Below, piece after piece: positions 23,368-34,636 of a stretch of 64,000 bases of DNA. The translations under genes and the position numbers were made by a program. Under the pieces are notes generated by a model. The model worked only from the letters and a program-made list of their open reading frames with translations, did not search any database and was not told the origin of the DNA. Every line of letters begins with the position of its first letter. The stretch's first letter is position 1. Origin of the DNA: Knoxdaviesia capensis (lineage: Eukaryota > Ascomycota > Sordariomycetes > Microascales > Gondwanamycetaceae); NCBI GenBank assembly GCA_001510575.1, contig LNGK01000005.1:3410574-3474573 (forward strand), read 5' to 3'.

Positions 23368-26300
23368 CTAAAAATCCCAGTCAGCGTCCTCGACGGACTT
23401 GATGGCCCAGTTGAACTTCTCGCGGAGCGTCCGGGAGAAGAACTTCTCGATCGGCACGTCGAACTTCTTCGAGAACACCACCGTGAGACGGGGGTCGATG
23501 TAGTTCTAGAAAAAAGGGGGTGCGGTGTTAGTTTCCGTGCTGTAAGATAATAGCGGGGGGCGGGGGGAGGAAGAGAGACAGTCACTCACGATCTTGCTCG
23601 TGCTCAGTGCAACCTCCTTGTTGCCCTCGCGGTCCTCGGCCTGCAGCTGCAGATTGGTGATCTGCGCCGTCAGCTTCTCGATGGCCGCCTCGATCTTGTC
23701 GACCGACGGGCTCTTGCCCTCAGCTTCGACCTTCTTCGACTTGTTCTCCTTCTTGAACTTGGCCGCCATCTCGTCCGCCGCCTTCAGGCGCACCTTGAGC
23801 TCCTTCTCCGGCATCGGCTTCTCCTTGTCGGCCACGCGCTTGTCGTTGTCTTTTTGGAACTTCTTCGTAATGTCCTCGCGCTGCTTCTCCACCAGCGCCT
23901 TCTGGTGCTCGACGATCCACTCCTCCGTCAGGTCCTCGTCGAGCTCGAAGAACGCGGCGCCCTTCTTCTTCTTCAGCTTGGCGTCCAGGTCCAACAGCAT
24001 CAGCTTCATCCGCCACCGCTTGTACTTGACCGCCTTGATCTTGTCGCTCATCTTCTCCATCTGCTGCTCGTGGGACGCGCCCACCGTGCGCTTGTGGTTA
24101 CACAGGATGGCCACCTGTCGGTTGCAGTCGTTGTAAAGCTTGACCTTCTCGGCAATCGGGCGGTCGTCGACCTTCAGATCCTTCAGGAGTCTGGCCATCG
24201 TGATGGACGCGTTGTAGGTACGGAACACCTTGGCGGTAAGACCGGGCATGTAACTCGAGAGGTGCTTGTTGAGTTGGGTGGTCTAGAGAATAGAACAGTC
24301 AGTCAGTACGAAAGGAAAAAAAAAAAAAAACCCCCGAAACAAACAAATGCTTACCGTCAGGCGATCGAAAATGTCGTCACCAGCTGTCTTGGGCGCAGCC
24401 TTGAACCGCTTCAGGTTCTTAAACACCTGCTTATCAACGGGCACCTCGTCGTAGTAGCGAATGCTGTCTTTGCCCAGGAAGTCAAAGATGACAATGTTGG
24501 GCTCCTGCAGCGTGATGTGCTCGAATTTGAGCGAGCAGCAGCCGACCGTCTCGGCTTCGTTCTCGGCATCCTTCTCGTTACCAGCTCTCAGAGCCAGCTT
24601 GTCAATGAGGTACACCGCCGTGGCGCGTTGGCGATCCGCCATCACCTTACTCTTCAGGTCCTCGGTGTAGTCGCGGCGGATGCGGTTGATGTGCTTCTTC
24701 AGCTCGCGCGCCTTCTCGAACTTCTTGAAGTCGCTCTGGCCCTTGATGGCGCTGTTGGCAGCCAGCATCACGTACTTGTGGGCGCCGTTGATGTTCTCCT
24801 GCCACATGGCAAGCCACGTGGCCTTGTTGTCGTGCTGCACGGCCTTCCACTTGTGGCCAGCCGGGGGCTCGGGGACCTTAGCATTGGCGCCAATGTTGAT
24901 GGTCACTTGCTCGGGCATGACGCGGAGCTTGACTCTGCCGGTCTTAGGATGCTCGCCACGGCCACGGAACAGACTCGGGGGTTCGACACGGAAGTTGCCG
25001 ACCTTTTCCTTGCGGTTATCCCACTTGCAGTACATGAAGGGGGCCTCGATCTTGTCCTTCTCGGCCTTGTCGGCCTTCTTCTGCTCGGTGGTGCGAGCCT
25101 TCTTCTGCTCATTCTGAGCCTGGGTGTACTCGAAGATCTTGGTGAAATCAAGCTTGGCGAACTCCTTAATGTCCACCTTGTTGCCACTAGCATCGGTGGC
25201 GCCTCCAGTCTTCTGCAGGAACTCCTTGAAGTCGGCGAAGAAGTTCTTCTGGAACACAGGGTTCTCAACGTTATGGGCCGAGTTCAGCATGGAGCCGAAA
25301 AAGAAAGCAACCTCCTCAGCGTCAACGTGCAGGTTAACAGGAGTGCCGTCGTACAGGAGCTTGACATGCTTCGGCAGGGGGACGTAGGGCGGAGGGAAGA
25401 GAACTCCGGCGTGCTCGAGAGTAGTCCACTTAATGGAATCGTCACCCTTATCAGGGGCGTTCCACCAGGCGTACTCCTCCTCGTCATCCTCATCCTCGGC
25501 GTCCTCGGTGTCCTTACGAGAGGCTTGGGCGCTCTTCTTAACCGGGGTGGACGCGGCAGACTTGGCGTTGGCCTTCGACTTGGCAGCGGACGAAGTAGAG
25601 GCGGCAGTCTTCTTGGGCTTCTTCGCCAGGGGCGCATCGGAATCGGAGTGGTAGCGTTTCGAGCCATTGGTCTTCGCAGACACCGAGCCGTTGGCCTTGG
25701 CCTTCTTGGGAATCGACTTGGAAAGGGGCATATCGTCGTCAGATTCGTCCTTGGGCTTCTTCTGGCTCGGGGTGGCCTTGGGCTTCACGTCGCTGGCCCG
25801 CGAGGGCTTCTTAAGCCGGGCGTTTAGGGGCTCATCGTCCGAGTCAGATTCAATCTTGGAAACCTTTCCATTCGCGGCGGCACGCTTCTTGATGATGGGC
25901 TCATCGTCCGAGTCGGAGTCGACGGGTTTGCGGTTGGACTTTTGTCGCTTCGCCTGAGTGGGAGTGAATCAACACACGTGTTAGTTGGGTGGGCAGGTTC
26001 CTGGTGGCCGTGGCTAACATGGCTGGATTAGACATACCAGAGGAGCAGAGTCACTGTCCGACTCATCCTTGTAGCTGACTATGGGGATCGAGTCGCGAGA
26101 TTTGCGCTTTCCGTTCAGCAACGGGGCGTCGGCATGCGCTGAACCGTTAATTTTCGACGACGACGCGCTCGCTCTGCGGTCTATTTTTGGGAACAACACG
26201 TTAGTTAGGCAACTGCAAGACACGCATCGCTCCTTCCCCCCAAAACGGGGGACGCTGATGAGAACAGCAGCACGGATGAAGGGGAAAAGAGAGGATAAAC

Positions 26301-26591
26301 AGTTGAATCAACAACTTCACGGGTGGAAACAAAAACAAAACCCAATGAAGAGTGAATCAAAACATCAAAATGCAGCGGAAGGAGTATCAGATGAAGCATC
26401 CCCCAAAAAGCCATCCTCCTAAGGGTTGGGCGGAAATAACCCACAGCAAAATTTGACTTTTGACGTATGGTTGGATGGGTTATGTGCAAGGGACATTGAT
26501 TCTGGGAAGAAAGAACACGAAAAACGGGGGGTTGTCACGTACTATTCGCAGTCGATCGGGCCAGAGGCATGTCGTCGTCGTCGGAACTCAT
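23368..26591 (-). CDS. TOP1: DNA topoisomerase I (type IB)
   Basis: Relaxes supercoils in the nucleus by transient 3'-phosphotyrosyl nicking. Five exons: 26591-26543, 26180-26038, 25953-24355, 24282-23590 and 23505-23368, giving 873 residues. All introns are GT-AG and phases match. The N-terminal ~200 residues are charged and disordered with repeated Ser-Asp-Pro-Leu modules (see findings) and Lys-rich clusters likely to act as nuclear signals. The core starts at KWTTLEHAGVLFPPPYVPLPKHVKLLYDG and includes PEPPAGHKWKAVQHDNKATWLA, ATAVYLIDKLALRAGNEKDAENEAETVGCCSLKFEHI and YNASITMARLL. A coiled linker follows, then the active-site Tyr (near 830) in KINYIDPR, made by the last exon; the protein ends IKSVEDADWDF. 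The first intron (362 bases) is long. A CT-rich leader (26800-27110, read on minus) precedes the start. Confidence 0.96.
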
Positions 26592-28765
26592 GGTGGCGAT
26601 GACCAACACGGGCGGCTGCGAAGATTGGAACACGGAAGAGCAACGCGGGCTTTCGGAATCGGCGGCAAGAGCAGCGGCGGAAGAAGCACAGCGCAAACCG
26701 GAGAAACGGGACGGCGCCAGATGACGATGATGGCAACCGAGATGATGTCGCGAGAACGAAGGTGCGGTCACACGAGACGGAACGCTGAGTGGCCGAGGCG
26801 GAGGCAAAGGAGGAGGAAAACGCTTGATAGGAGAAGAAGAAGTCAGATGTGGAGAGCCAGGAAGAGAAAAAACGGGAGAGACAGAACAAACTGAACGCTG
26901 GCAAAGGAAAATAGGAATAGAAGAACGTACAGGATAAAAGAGGGATGAAGGAGGAAAAAGAAAAGGGAAAACACGAGATGAGAGGAAAACTTGGGGGGAA
27001 AATAAAGGAAGAAGACGGGAGGGGGGAGAAGAGGAAGAAAAAAAAGCCATTGGTCGTGGAAGAAGAAAAAAGAAAACCCAAAAAAGAGGAAGAAGAAAAT
27101 TGCTAAGTCTCTACGAGCAAAATACACGAGAAGATCTGGACCGCCATAGTGGGACTGGCCCCTAAGGGATTTTTGCTAAGGACAAATATAGCGGGCCTTC
27201 CAACTACAGGGGGCTAACTTTAGCATTAATGGCCTGTGGAAAGTGACATCTAGACCCTAAGAGGGTCAACTTTTGATCCTCTATAATGTGAATTTGTCAC
27301 ATTCACATAACCCTAGGCTATGGAGAGGAATTCTTGATAATCTGGAGGAAGGCCACGATATTTCTGGCAGCTGAAATGTGGTATGTGATATTTCGTGATT
27401 CTTCATATATTTTTAATCTCTTTTGCTCTTTTAATTCATGTATTTTGGGTTTATGTCCTGAGACTCTTGAGACTGATTATAGGGCCAGATTATATCCGAT
27501 ACTCGCTCTATCCTAGGGCAGGTCTTATAGAGTATGAATGGAACAGGGTGACGTGAGAGTGCTATGTACCAAGGAGACAGGATCTGATCTCTCGTTGAGA
27601 TGTCCAAGGATAGTCAGAGTCAGTGCCACTGATCAGAATGCCTGCCTGGTCTGACCTAGGAAGCGCTCCTCTCTAAAAAAAAAAAAATAAATAAATAAAA
27701 ATAAAAAAATAAAAAAAAAACAGTGTCGACGTGGGTAGCATATGTCATGCAATCAATCACCAGGTTGGGCATGGTGTATCCAAATGCCACAGTCGATGCC
27801 TGGCCGGAAGTCAAAACTGGACTGAAGGTTGGAAGGTCAAGTGCTGCAACCTACCGTTGTAATGTATGTATCTGCATGAGGATGTATGTCCAAGGACCGT
27901 ACATCTCTGTGCTGTCCTGAAGTGGCTCGCGGCGCTTATGATTCGACGGGCTTTGTGATTTGGGCCATAGCTTCCAGGCATCACCAACTTCTACACACCG
28001 AATGATGGCCATTTCGGTGGATGATGGATACAGATATCTTGTGAATTTACAAATCCCCAATATCACGAAGCGTGTGCATGCAGTTCCGGTCCTCCAAGGA
28101 CGACCGGACACTCACATAACGGCAATATCACGTCAGTTTGACTGTGAACTGAGAGTGTCCTTTCTGAAGGACATATTTCCCGTCAGCACAAGACCCAGGA
28201 TAAAGCACATATAAACCGACATAACAGCGCCTGGACGTGCACAACCGAGTGTAACAACACCGCGCTGTAACCGCTGTACTCTGTACACGTATCAGCATCA
28301 AACACTTCCGTGCCCAGATACTTTTAGCCGGCCGGCGTGGAATGGACGTGTTCTACCGCACTTTTACCGATCCATCCAACTCTCAGCCTCCCGACTTTCA
28401 ACTAGCCACACTGCAACTGTGGCGTCGCTGTCGCCCCGGTTATGGCCGACGAATCAGCACACATCACGTGACCGGGTTGTATGGAGCAAATCGGGAAGAA
28501 TCGAAGAGGGAAAAAACAATTGGCAGAGAGAAAGAAGCAAGAGAAAAAAAAGGATCAAATTAAAGCCTCTCTTTGATCGTCACCATCTTTTTTTCTTTCT
28601 CTTTTCCCTGCCCTCTCTTCAATCGTCATCAATACAGTTCATCTGATCCTTAACTTGCCAGCAATTTCATCAATTGGTCCAGGGATCAATTGATAATTAG
28701 TTGGTAGACGAAGGTTTTCGCTGAATTTCTTTTTTTCTTCTCCTTCCCTTCTCTCCTCCGTCACA
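26592..28765. other. Divergent promoter region TOP1/ATP3 with repeat relic
   Basis: Minus-strand CT-rich leader of topoisomerase I at 26600-27110. From about 27130 to 27700 the sequence changes to TAG-rich debris without frames, including a 7-base inverted repeat (AATGTGA/TCACATT) around 27285-27303 and an A-rich tail at 27676-27720. From about 28340 the ATP3 promoter begins, CT-rich at 28565-28625 and 28720-28760. No other gene seen. Confidence 0.5.
27676..27720 (+). repeat. A-rich (AAAT)n tract
   Basis: About 45 bases made only of A and T, mostly A with AAAT/AAATA units, at the right edge of the relic-like sequence. Confidence 0.8.
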
Positions 28766-30105
28766 ATGCTTTCGAGAGCTTCTCGCCCGGCAGCTCGTGC
28801 TCTGGCTTCGGCGCCTCGGTAAGTTTCGCCGAACCTCCAATCTCCCAATTGCCATCGCCTGTTCCGATCCGTCCATCGCCGGGAAATCGAGAGCTTCAAT
28901 GTCCGAATCGCTTTCAATTGGCCCTGCCGATGTGTCCTTCTTCCCCCGAGCCGAGATAGTGGCCTCAATTGGGATCCCTCTGCCCTTCGGACCGAGACGT
29001 CTTCTCCGTTGGTCATTCCATCCGGGTTCCTGGCCACCATCAACTAACCTGTGCCTGTTCGGCATGTCGCTCCGTATAGTGCCGTCGTCGCCAACAAGCC
29101 GAGCGCGGCCACCTACGCCACGCTGCGTGAAATCGAGACCCGTCTCAAGTCGATCCGCAACATCGAGAAGATCACCAACACCATGAAGGTTGTCGCGTCG
29201 ACGAAGCTTAACCAGGCCCAGCGCGCCATGAACAGCTCGCGCGTGTACGGCGAGACCTCCAACACCGTGTACGATTCGGCCGAGACCGCCCCCGTCGAGG
29301 GCGACGGCAAGAAGACCCTGCTGGTCATCTGCAGCTCCGACAAGGGCCTCTGCGGCGGTATCCACTCCGGTCTCAGCCGTACCGTGCGCCGCATGTTCGC
29401 CGCGAAGCCCGACACCTACGACCTCGCCATTATCGGCGAGAAGTGCAAGGCCCAGCTGTCCCGCAGCAACGCCTCCGACATCCAGCTCAGCTTTGCCGGC
29501 ATTGGCAAGGATGTGCCGACTTTTGCCGATGCCCAGGCCATTGCCGACCACATCACCCAGCTGCCGACCGAGTACGCCAGCATCAAGATCCTGTACAACA
29601 AGTTCGTCAACGCTCAGACCTACGAGCCCGCCGAGATTGAGGCTTTCTCCGAGGAGGCCATCCTCCAGTCGCGTAAGTGAATTGGATCTCCAGGCGACAC
29701 ATAGCTGTAGCCGATCGAAAGCAACACTCTAACGTGCTCTTCTTCTTCCAGCCAACTTCTCTGCCTTTGAGGTCGACGACGAGGTCATCTCCAACCTCCG
29801 CGAGTACGGCCTTGCCAACTCGATCTTCTGGGCTCTTGCCGAGGGCCACGCTTGCGAGCAGTCTGCTCGTCGCAACGCCATGGATGTGAGTGATATATCA
29901 TTGTTTCCCTTGGCTACCGTATCAAGCCGGACAAGCCAAACTGACCTGTTTTCCCTTCTCCTCTCCCCCAAAACAGAACGCCACCAAGAACGCTGGTGAA
30001 ATGATCAGCAAGTACCAGATTCTCTTCAACCGCACTCGTCAAGCCGTCATTACTAGCGAGCTGGTGGAAATCATCACTGGTGCCACCGCTTCGGCCGATG
30101 TATAA
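28766..30105 (+). CDS. ATP3: Mitochondrial F1F0 ATP synthase subunit gamma
   Basis: The central rotor shaft of F1 in the mitochondrial matrix. Four exons, 28766-28818, 29080-29672, 29752-29885 and 29977-30105, give 302 residues. Seen: an Arg/Ala-rich mitochondrial presequence (MLSRASRPAARALASAPR); then the family start ATLREIETRLKSIRNIEKITNTMKVVASTKL; LLVICSSDKGLCGGIHS; and the C-terminal helix EGHACEQSARRNAMDNATKNAGEMI...YNRTRQ-type ending (here FNRTRQAVITSELVEIITGA). Phases 2, 1 and 0 agree at every junction, and the first intron has a CTAAC branch at about 29043. Length matches fungal gamma subunits. It diverges from TOP1. Confidence 0.96.
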
Positions 30106-31193
30106 ATATTGTCACATTTCTTCCTGCACCATTTCCATATATCTTTTTTTTTTCTGTCTTTCTTCCTTTTTCACCTCTTTCTTTCTTTTCCTCCCCATCC
30201 CGGTTCTCTGGACCTGCTATCGCCCGCGTTGCTTCGTCTTGAGCCTGTATTGTTTGTTTTGTCGACTGGGTTTTTTTTATAGCGAGAGATTTCGAGAGAC
30301 GTCCGGAGATATGCTTTGCTGTGTTTGGAGAGAGGGATGAAAAAAAAGGAGGAGGACGATGAGGTCGAGGAAAAAAGGAAAGAAAAGAAAAAAAAGAAAT
30401 CCCACCCCCGAAGGAATTTGGAACTACAAAAAATCAACTCGGATTCTTGACCGGCGACTGATTTATCCTCTTTTCTTTTGTATTTGAAAAGAGCTGGTGG
30501 CTGAACTCACTGTTAATTGGTGCAGTTCACGGTCGGCGGGATTTTGTCCGTGTTCTCTTTGCAATATAACCCGTCTTCTATCTTTGTTCCCTTTGTATAT
30601 CTCACGACCTGAAGACGTTCCGTTTCGGCATGCGTGGATGTGCGTACAGACAGGCGAAATGCAGTGTAAGTGAAGTAAGTAGTCAAGACGGCAAAGTCTA
30701 TTCATGATAATCCCCAGTGCCTGTAAAGTGCTGAGTGATATAGCAGTCTTCCCCCGAGAATAAAAGACAAGACACGATGAAAAAAAACTCCCAATGCACC
30801 AACCCACACCCCGAAAACAAGAACTCCTCCGACCCCGGAAATATGCTCCGTATCCCGACAAATGCCATAGCAGAAAACAAGACCAACAACTCCATAAGCT
30901 CATAGGAGAACATAGAAAAACAAGAACAGCTGGGCGGGGGGCGGATGACCATGATACTCAGTGAACTGTGAGTCCTGAACGATGTACCGGTTGACCCCTC
31001 CCCATAGACACTGGAAAAGAAAAAGCGTGCGTATGTACACATGAAACAAACAATGAACAAAGAAAGAGAAAGAAGAGAGGTGGAGACGTAGAGACAATGG
31101 CGAGAGACACGCCAGGAACAGAACGCGACATCATCACGCAAGAACCCGCGGCTTGCGCGCCCGCCCGGACCGCCGTGTGGCTGCAGGGTTTTC
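30106..31193. other. Convergent 3' intergenic region
   Basis: About 1.1 kb between the ATP3 and LSD1-type stops. T-rich then A-rich runs; no supported gene. Confidence 0.5.
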
Positions 31194-34100
31194 CTAGACC
31201 ACCTGCTGCGTGCCCCGGCGCCGCTTGTTCGGCTGCTCGTCGTAGCTAGTATCCTCAGAGAGCGGTGTGTCGGTCCTCGACGAGTTCGGCAGCACACCCC
31301 CCAGCCGAATCGCCGGTGCGCGAGGATGCGGCGGCGACGGCGTCGGGCTGAGCTCGGCCTCGCAGGCTGCCCGCACCTCGCTCGCCCGCGTCTCCCACTC
31401 CGCAATCTGCGCCTGCACGTCCGCGACGGCTGCCAGGTAGAGCTGCTTCTGCCGCGCCGCTTCGTCTTCGTACGGCTTGCGCTCGGCCGCCGCCGCGCGC
31501 TTCCACATCTTGGACGTCATAGTGCGCACGTCTGTTGCGATGGTGCTGGGCCGGCGCTTGGTGCGTCGGGGCCGGCGCGGGTGGCTGCTTCCACTGGAGG
31601 CGCTGCTGCTGCTCAGTCCACTGGTCTCGGTAGATAGTGTTGCGTTTGCTGCGGCGGCGGCTGTGGCGGCGGCGGCTGCGGCCTCCTCGCAGATCTTGCG
31701 GACTTTGTGGGCGTTCGCGCGGCTGTACATGACGTAGGCATTGCCGACGGCTTTTGCTGGGAGGACGGGGCGCGGACCGAGAGTAGAGGAGATTCGTGCT
31801 TGGATGGCGGCTTCGCGTTTCTTGCGGTCGACTTCGGTAATACCTGATGCCCCGGGGACGACCTGGCGGGTGTTGCGCTTCAGAGGCAGTTTTTCGCGTG
31901 GGAGTACCAGCGGAGACGGAATTGTGATGGGGCCGATCATCGACGTGAGAACTTCAGATGCAGCACGAAGACCAGATAGATAGGCGCCGTGAACAGTGGC
32001 GGGGTGGGTTCCAATCGTGTGTTCACCAGCAAAGAACATGTCGCCAATAGGCCGCGCCAGGATATCGTAGTCGTCAACCTGCATATCGGCACCGGAAGAA
32101 GAGTAGCTACCATGTGCGTACTTGTCTGAGCCCCACCGGGTAACCACAGCCTCAACAGGAAGAGGGACATGCGGACCGAAAACAGATCGGAGGATTTCTG
32201 TGGCTTCGGCCACAAGGGCTGCGTTATCGGCGGTTTCCGTGTCAAAGCCGGCATCCCCAGCCATCAGCGCAAGGAGACACGGCACACCAGCCGGCTCGGT
32301 GACATTGAACCATTGGAAGAAGCGGCCCCGGCTGCCGGAATAGGCGGTGGGAGATGCATCAGAGGGGTCGGTCGGGTTTCGGAGAACACCAAAGATGTGG
32401 TTATCATCGTTCCAGAAGGATTCCGAATACACCAGGGCGACTTTGTTGAGGATGCCAAATCCAAGGCGGTCGACGGCGTCGGTTTTCCAGGGCGGGAGAG
32501 GGGGGTTGAATTCAATATCGCCATGCTTGAGGACGCCTAGCGGAACCGTGTTGACAATGTAGTCGGCGTGAATGGTGGCTCCGTCTTCGAGGACAATGGT
32601 CGCGGGCTCGGAAGCAGTGTCGAGGTCGGAATGGTAGTTGATCTTGGAAACAGGCGATCGCATTCGGCAGTCTAGCGGCTTCGGGCACTGGAGAAGGCCG
32701 CGTGCAACACTCTGGTACCCGCCAATCACCATGGTATGTTTTCCGTCCCATTCGTTTCCAGCGTCGATGTCCCAGCCCGCAAGGCTCAAGTTGTGCACGT
32801 TCGTAGCGTTGCTATACTCGAGATTGGCCACATGCCAGTTGATAAGGCGCTGGTGTAGAGGAGTAAGGTCCACAAGTTTGCCATACTGTGACACAGCTTC
32901 GTCAAATACACTGCCAAGCGTAGCTCCGGGGGTGGACGCAGCATGTGAAAGGTCCAAGGTGGCAGCGTCACTGGCGCCCTCCTTCAAGGACCAGCCCATC
33001 TCTTGGGCTTTGACGGCGGCGGGGACGGATGCAGCAGCGGCAGACGACGACAATTGGGCCGACGGGAAGACACCCGAGAGGGGCTTCTGAGATGGGGATG
33101 ATTCTTCGACCATGCTGATAGTGCGATGGCCGTCGCTGTTGGCATCCCGGGCTTGGTTGACGAAGTCCACGTTGCCCCGGATGAGCTTAGCCACCGGGAG
33201 CTTGAACTTGTACTCGCCCACCCGATCGAGACAGTCATTGTACAACTTCTCGGCTTGCTGGTCGCTCTGCGGGTCGGCCGGCTTGCCATCGGCATCGTAG
33301 ATGGTGGTGTCGGGCGTTAGCTCGTGGTAGGGGATGCCCAGCTGGCCCCGGATCAGGAAGTTCAACGGGTTTCCGTAGAAGCCCGTGATGATCATGGCAC
33401 CCATCTCGGCCGTGGCGCGCTGGCCCGGAAAAACATCGGGATGGGAGAGAGAGGACTGCAGCGGGCGGGAGAAAACTCGACCGCCCACGCGCCCTCTCGC
33501 CTCCAGGACCTGGACCTTGGGAGGCAACTGGCCGCGAACGGCAAACTCAGCCGCATACTGCGTGAACAGCATGTCGAGCTGGCGCGCACATCCCAGGCCC
33601 GAGATCCCGGCGCCGATGATCACCACGGTCTTCTGCTCAGGGGGGACAGAAGACGACGACGACGACAAAGACAACGATGGGGTGGCGTCCTCCACCCGGG
33701 ACAGGTCCACACACCCGTAGTTGATGTAGCCCGACCGGACAAGCCAGTCGTAGCATACATCAGCTACGTTGAACCACCGCGCGTTGGCGCATCCCACGGC
33801 CTCTTCCCGGGTCACCGCCACCTGTGGGTTCTTGGCCCACACCCGCAGGATTCCGTTGCGGATGTTGAGGTACGTGGTGGCCTGGGCCGCCGAGATGTGT
33901 TCCCGCAAGAACATGTACTCCTCCGGATGGAGGGCGTACGGATTCAAGCGGCACATCTCGGCGGCCACGATGCCTTGTCGGGCGTACTCCACAACCGGAA
34001 TATCCCGCGGGATTGTGGACTTTGAGCCCACGGTGAACAGCTTCCGCTTTCGCGAAGGTGTGGAGGCATCAGCCGCAACGATGGCGGCGGATGTGGTGGT

Positions 34101-34636
34101 GGCGGCGGCGGCGGCGAGAGAGACAGAAGGAGACTCCAGGACCGGAGGCTGCTCTTCCGAACCGGCGACCTGACTTGGCAGGCTCGCCGACACGGAAGAG
34201 AGCACCGATCCCGATGTTGTCGGAGGGAGGGGAGAGACCACCTGGGTGGTGACGATGCCAAGGCTGGTGGAGTCGGCCGGCAGGCTCCTGAAGAGGGGTA
34301 CAGGGAGTCAGTTATATGGACGATTACATATTTATAAAAGCTAGGGATGGAGGAAGTGAAACTCGGAATAGGGGCTAAGAGATAAAAGGGCCAAGGCACT
34401 CACTTGACCGCGGCCGCAACAACACCGGACTCATATCCATCTTGCTCTAGGACACCGTCGGCGTCCATGTCGTCGGTCCAGATCTCTATATCTAGGCCGA
34501 CGTCGGGGGTCAACGAGGCAACCAGGGACAGCGGGCTAGACGCAGCCGACGCCTGCTTGGTTCCATCGGCGGCGTTCAGATCCGGGGTCGACACGGGGGT
34601 GGACTCCGGGACCGGCTCGGGCAGATGTTCAGCCAT
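31194..34636 (-). CDS. LSD1-type histone lysine demethylase (SWIRM, FAD amine oxidase, HMG box)
   Basis: A nuclear flavin-dependent demethylase of mono/dimethyl-lysine on histone H3. Exons 34636-34404 and 34287-31194 give 1108 residues; an in-frame ATG 12 bases upstream (34648) is the alternative, but CACAATGGC at 34636 is the better context. The N-terminus is acidic and Ser/Thr/Pro-rich. A SWIRM domain spans roughly 177-273 (ALHPEEYMFLREHISAAQATTYLNIRNGIL, ending SGYINYGCVDL). The FAD-binding fold starts at VVIIGAGISGLGCARQL (near 303). The expected catalytic lysine is kept in GFGILNKVALVY, and the FAD-contacting end FFAGEHTIGTHPATVHGAYLSGLRAA is intact. C-terminal HMG-box halves flank an Ala/Ser/Arg-rich insertion. 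This SWIRM-AO-HMG order is known for fungal LSD1 homologues; the substrate lysine is inferred. Confidence 0.95.

Noticed and set aside
23368..34636. TOP1, LSD1-type and RAD17 genes as a functional chromatin cluster
   Set aside because: They lie on different strands, are separated by unrelated genes, and proximity alone is weak evidence in fungi.
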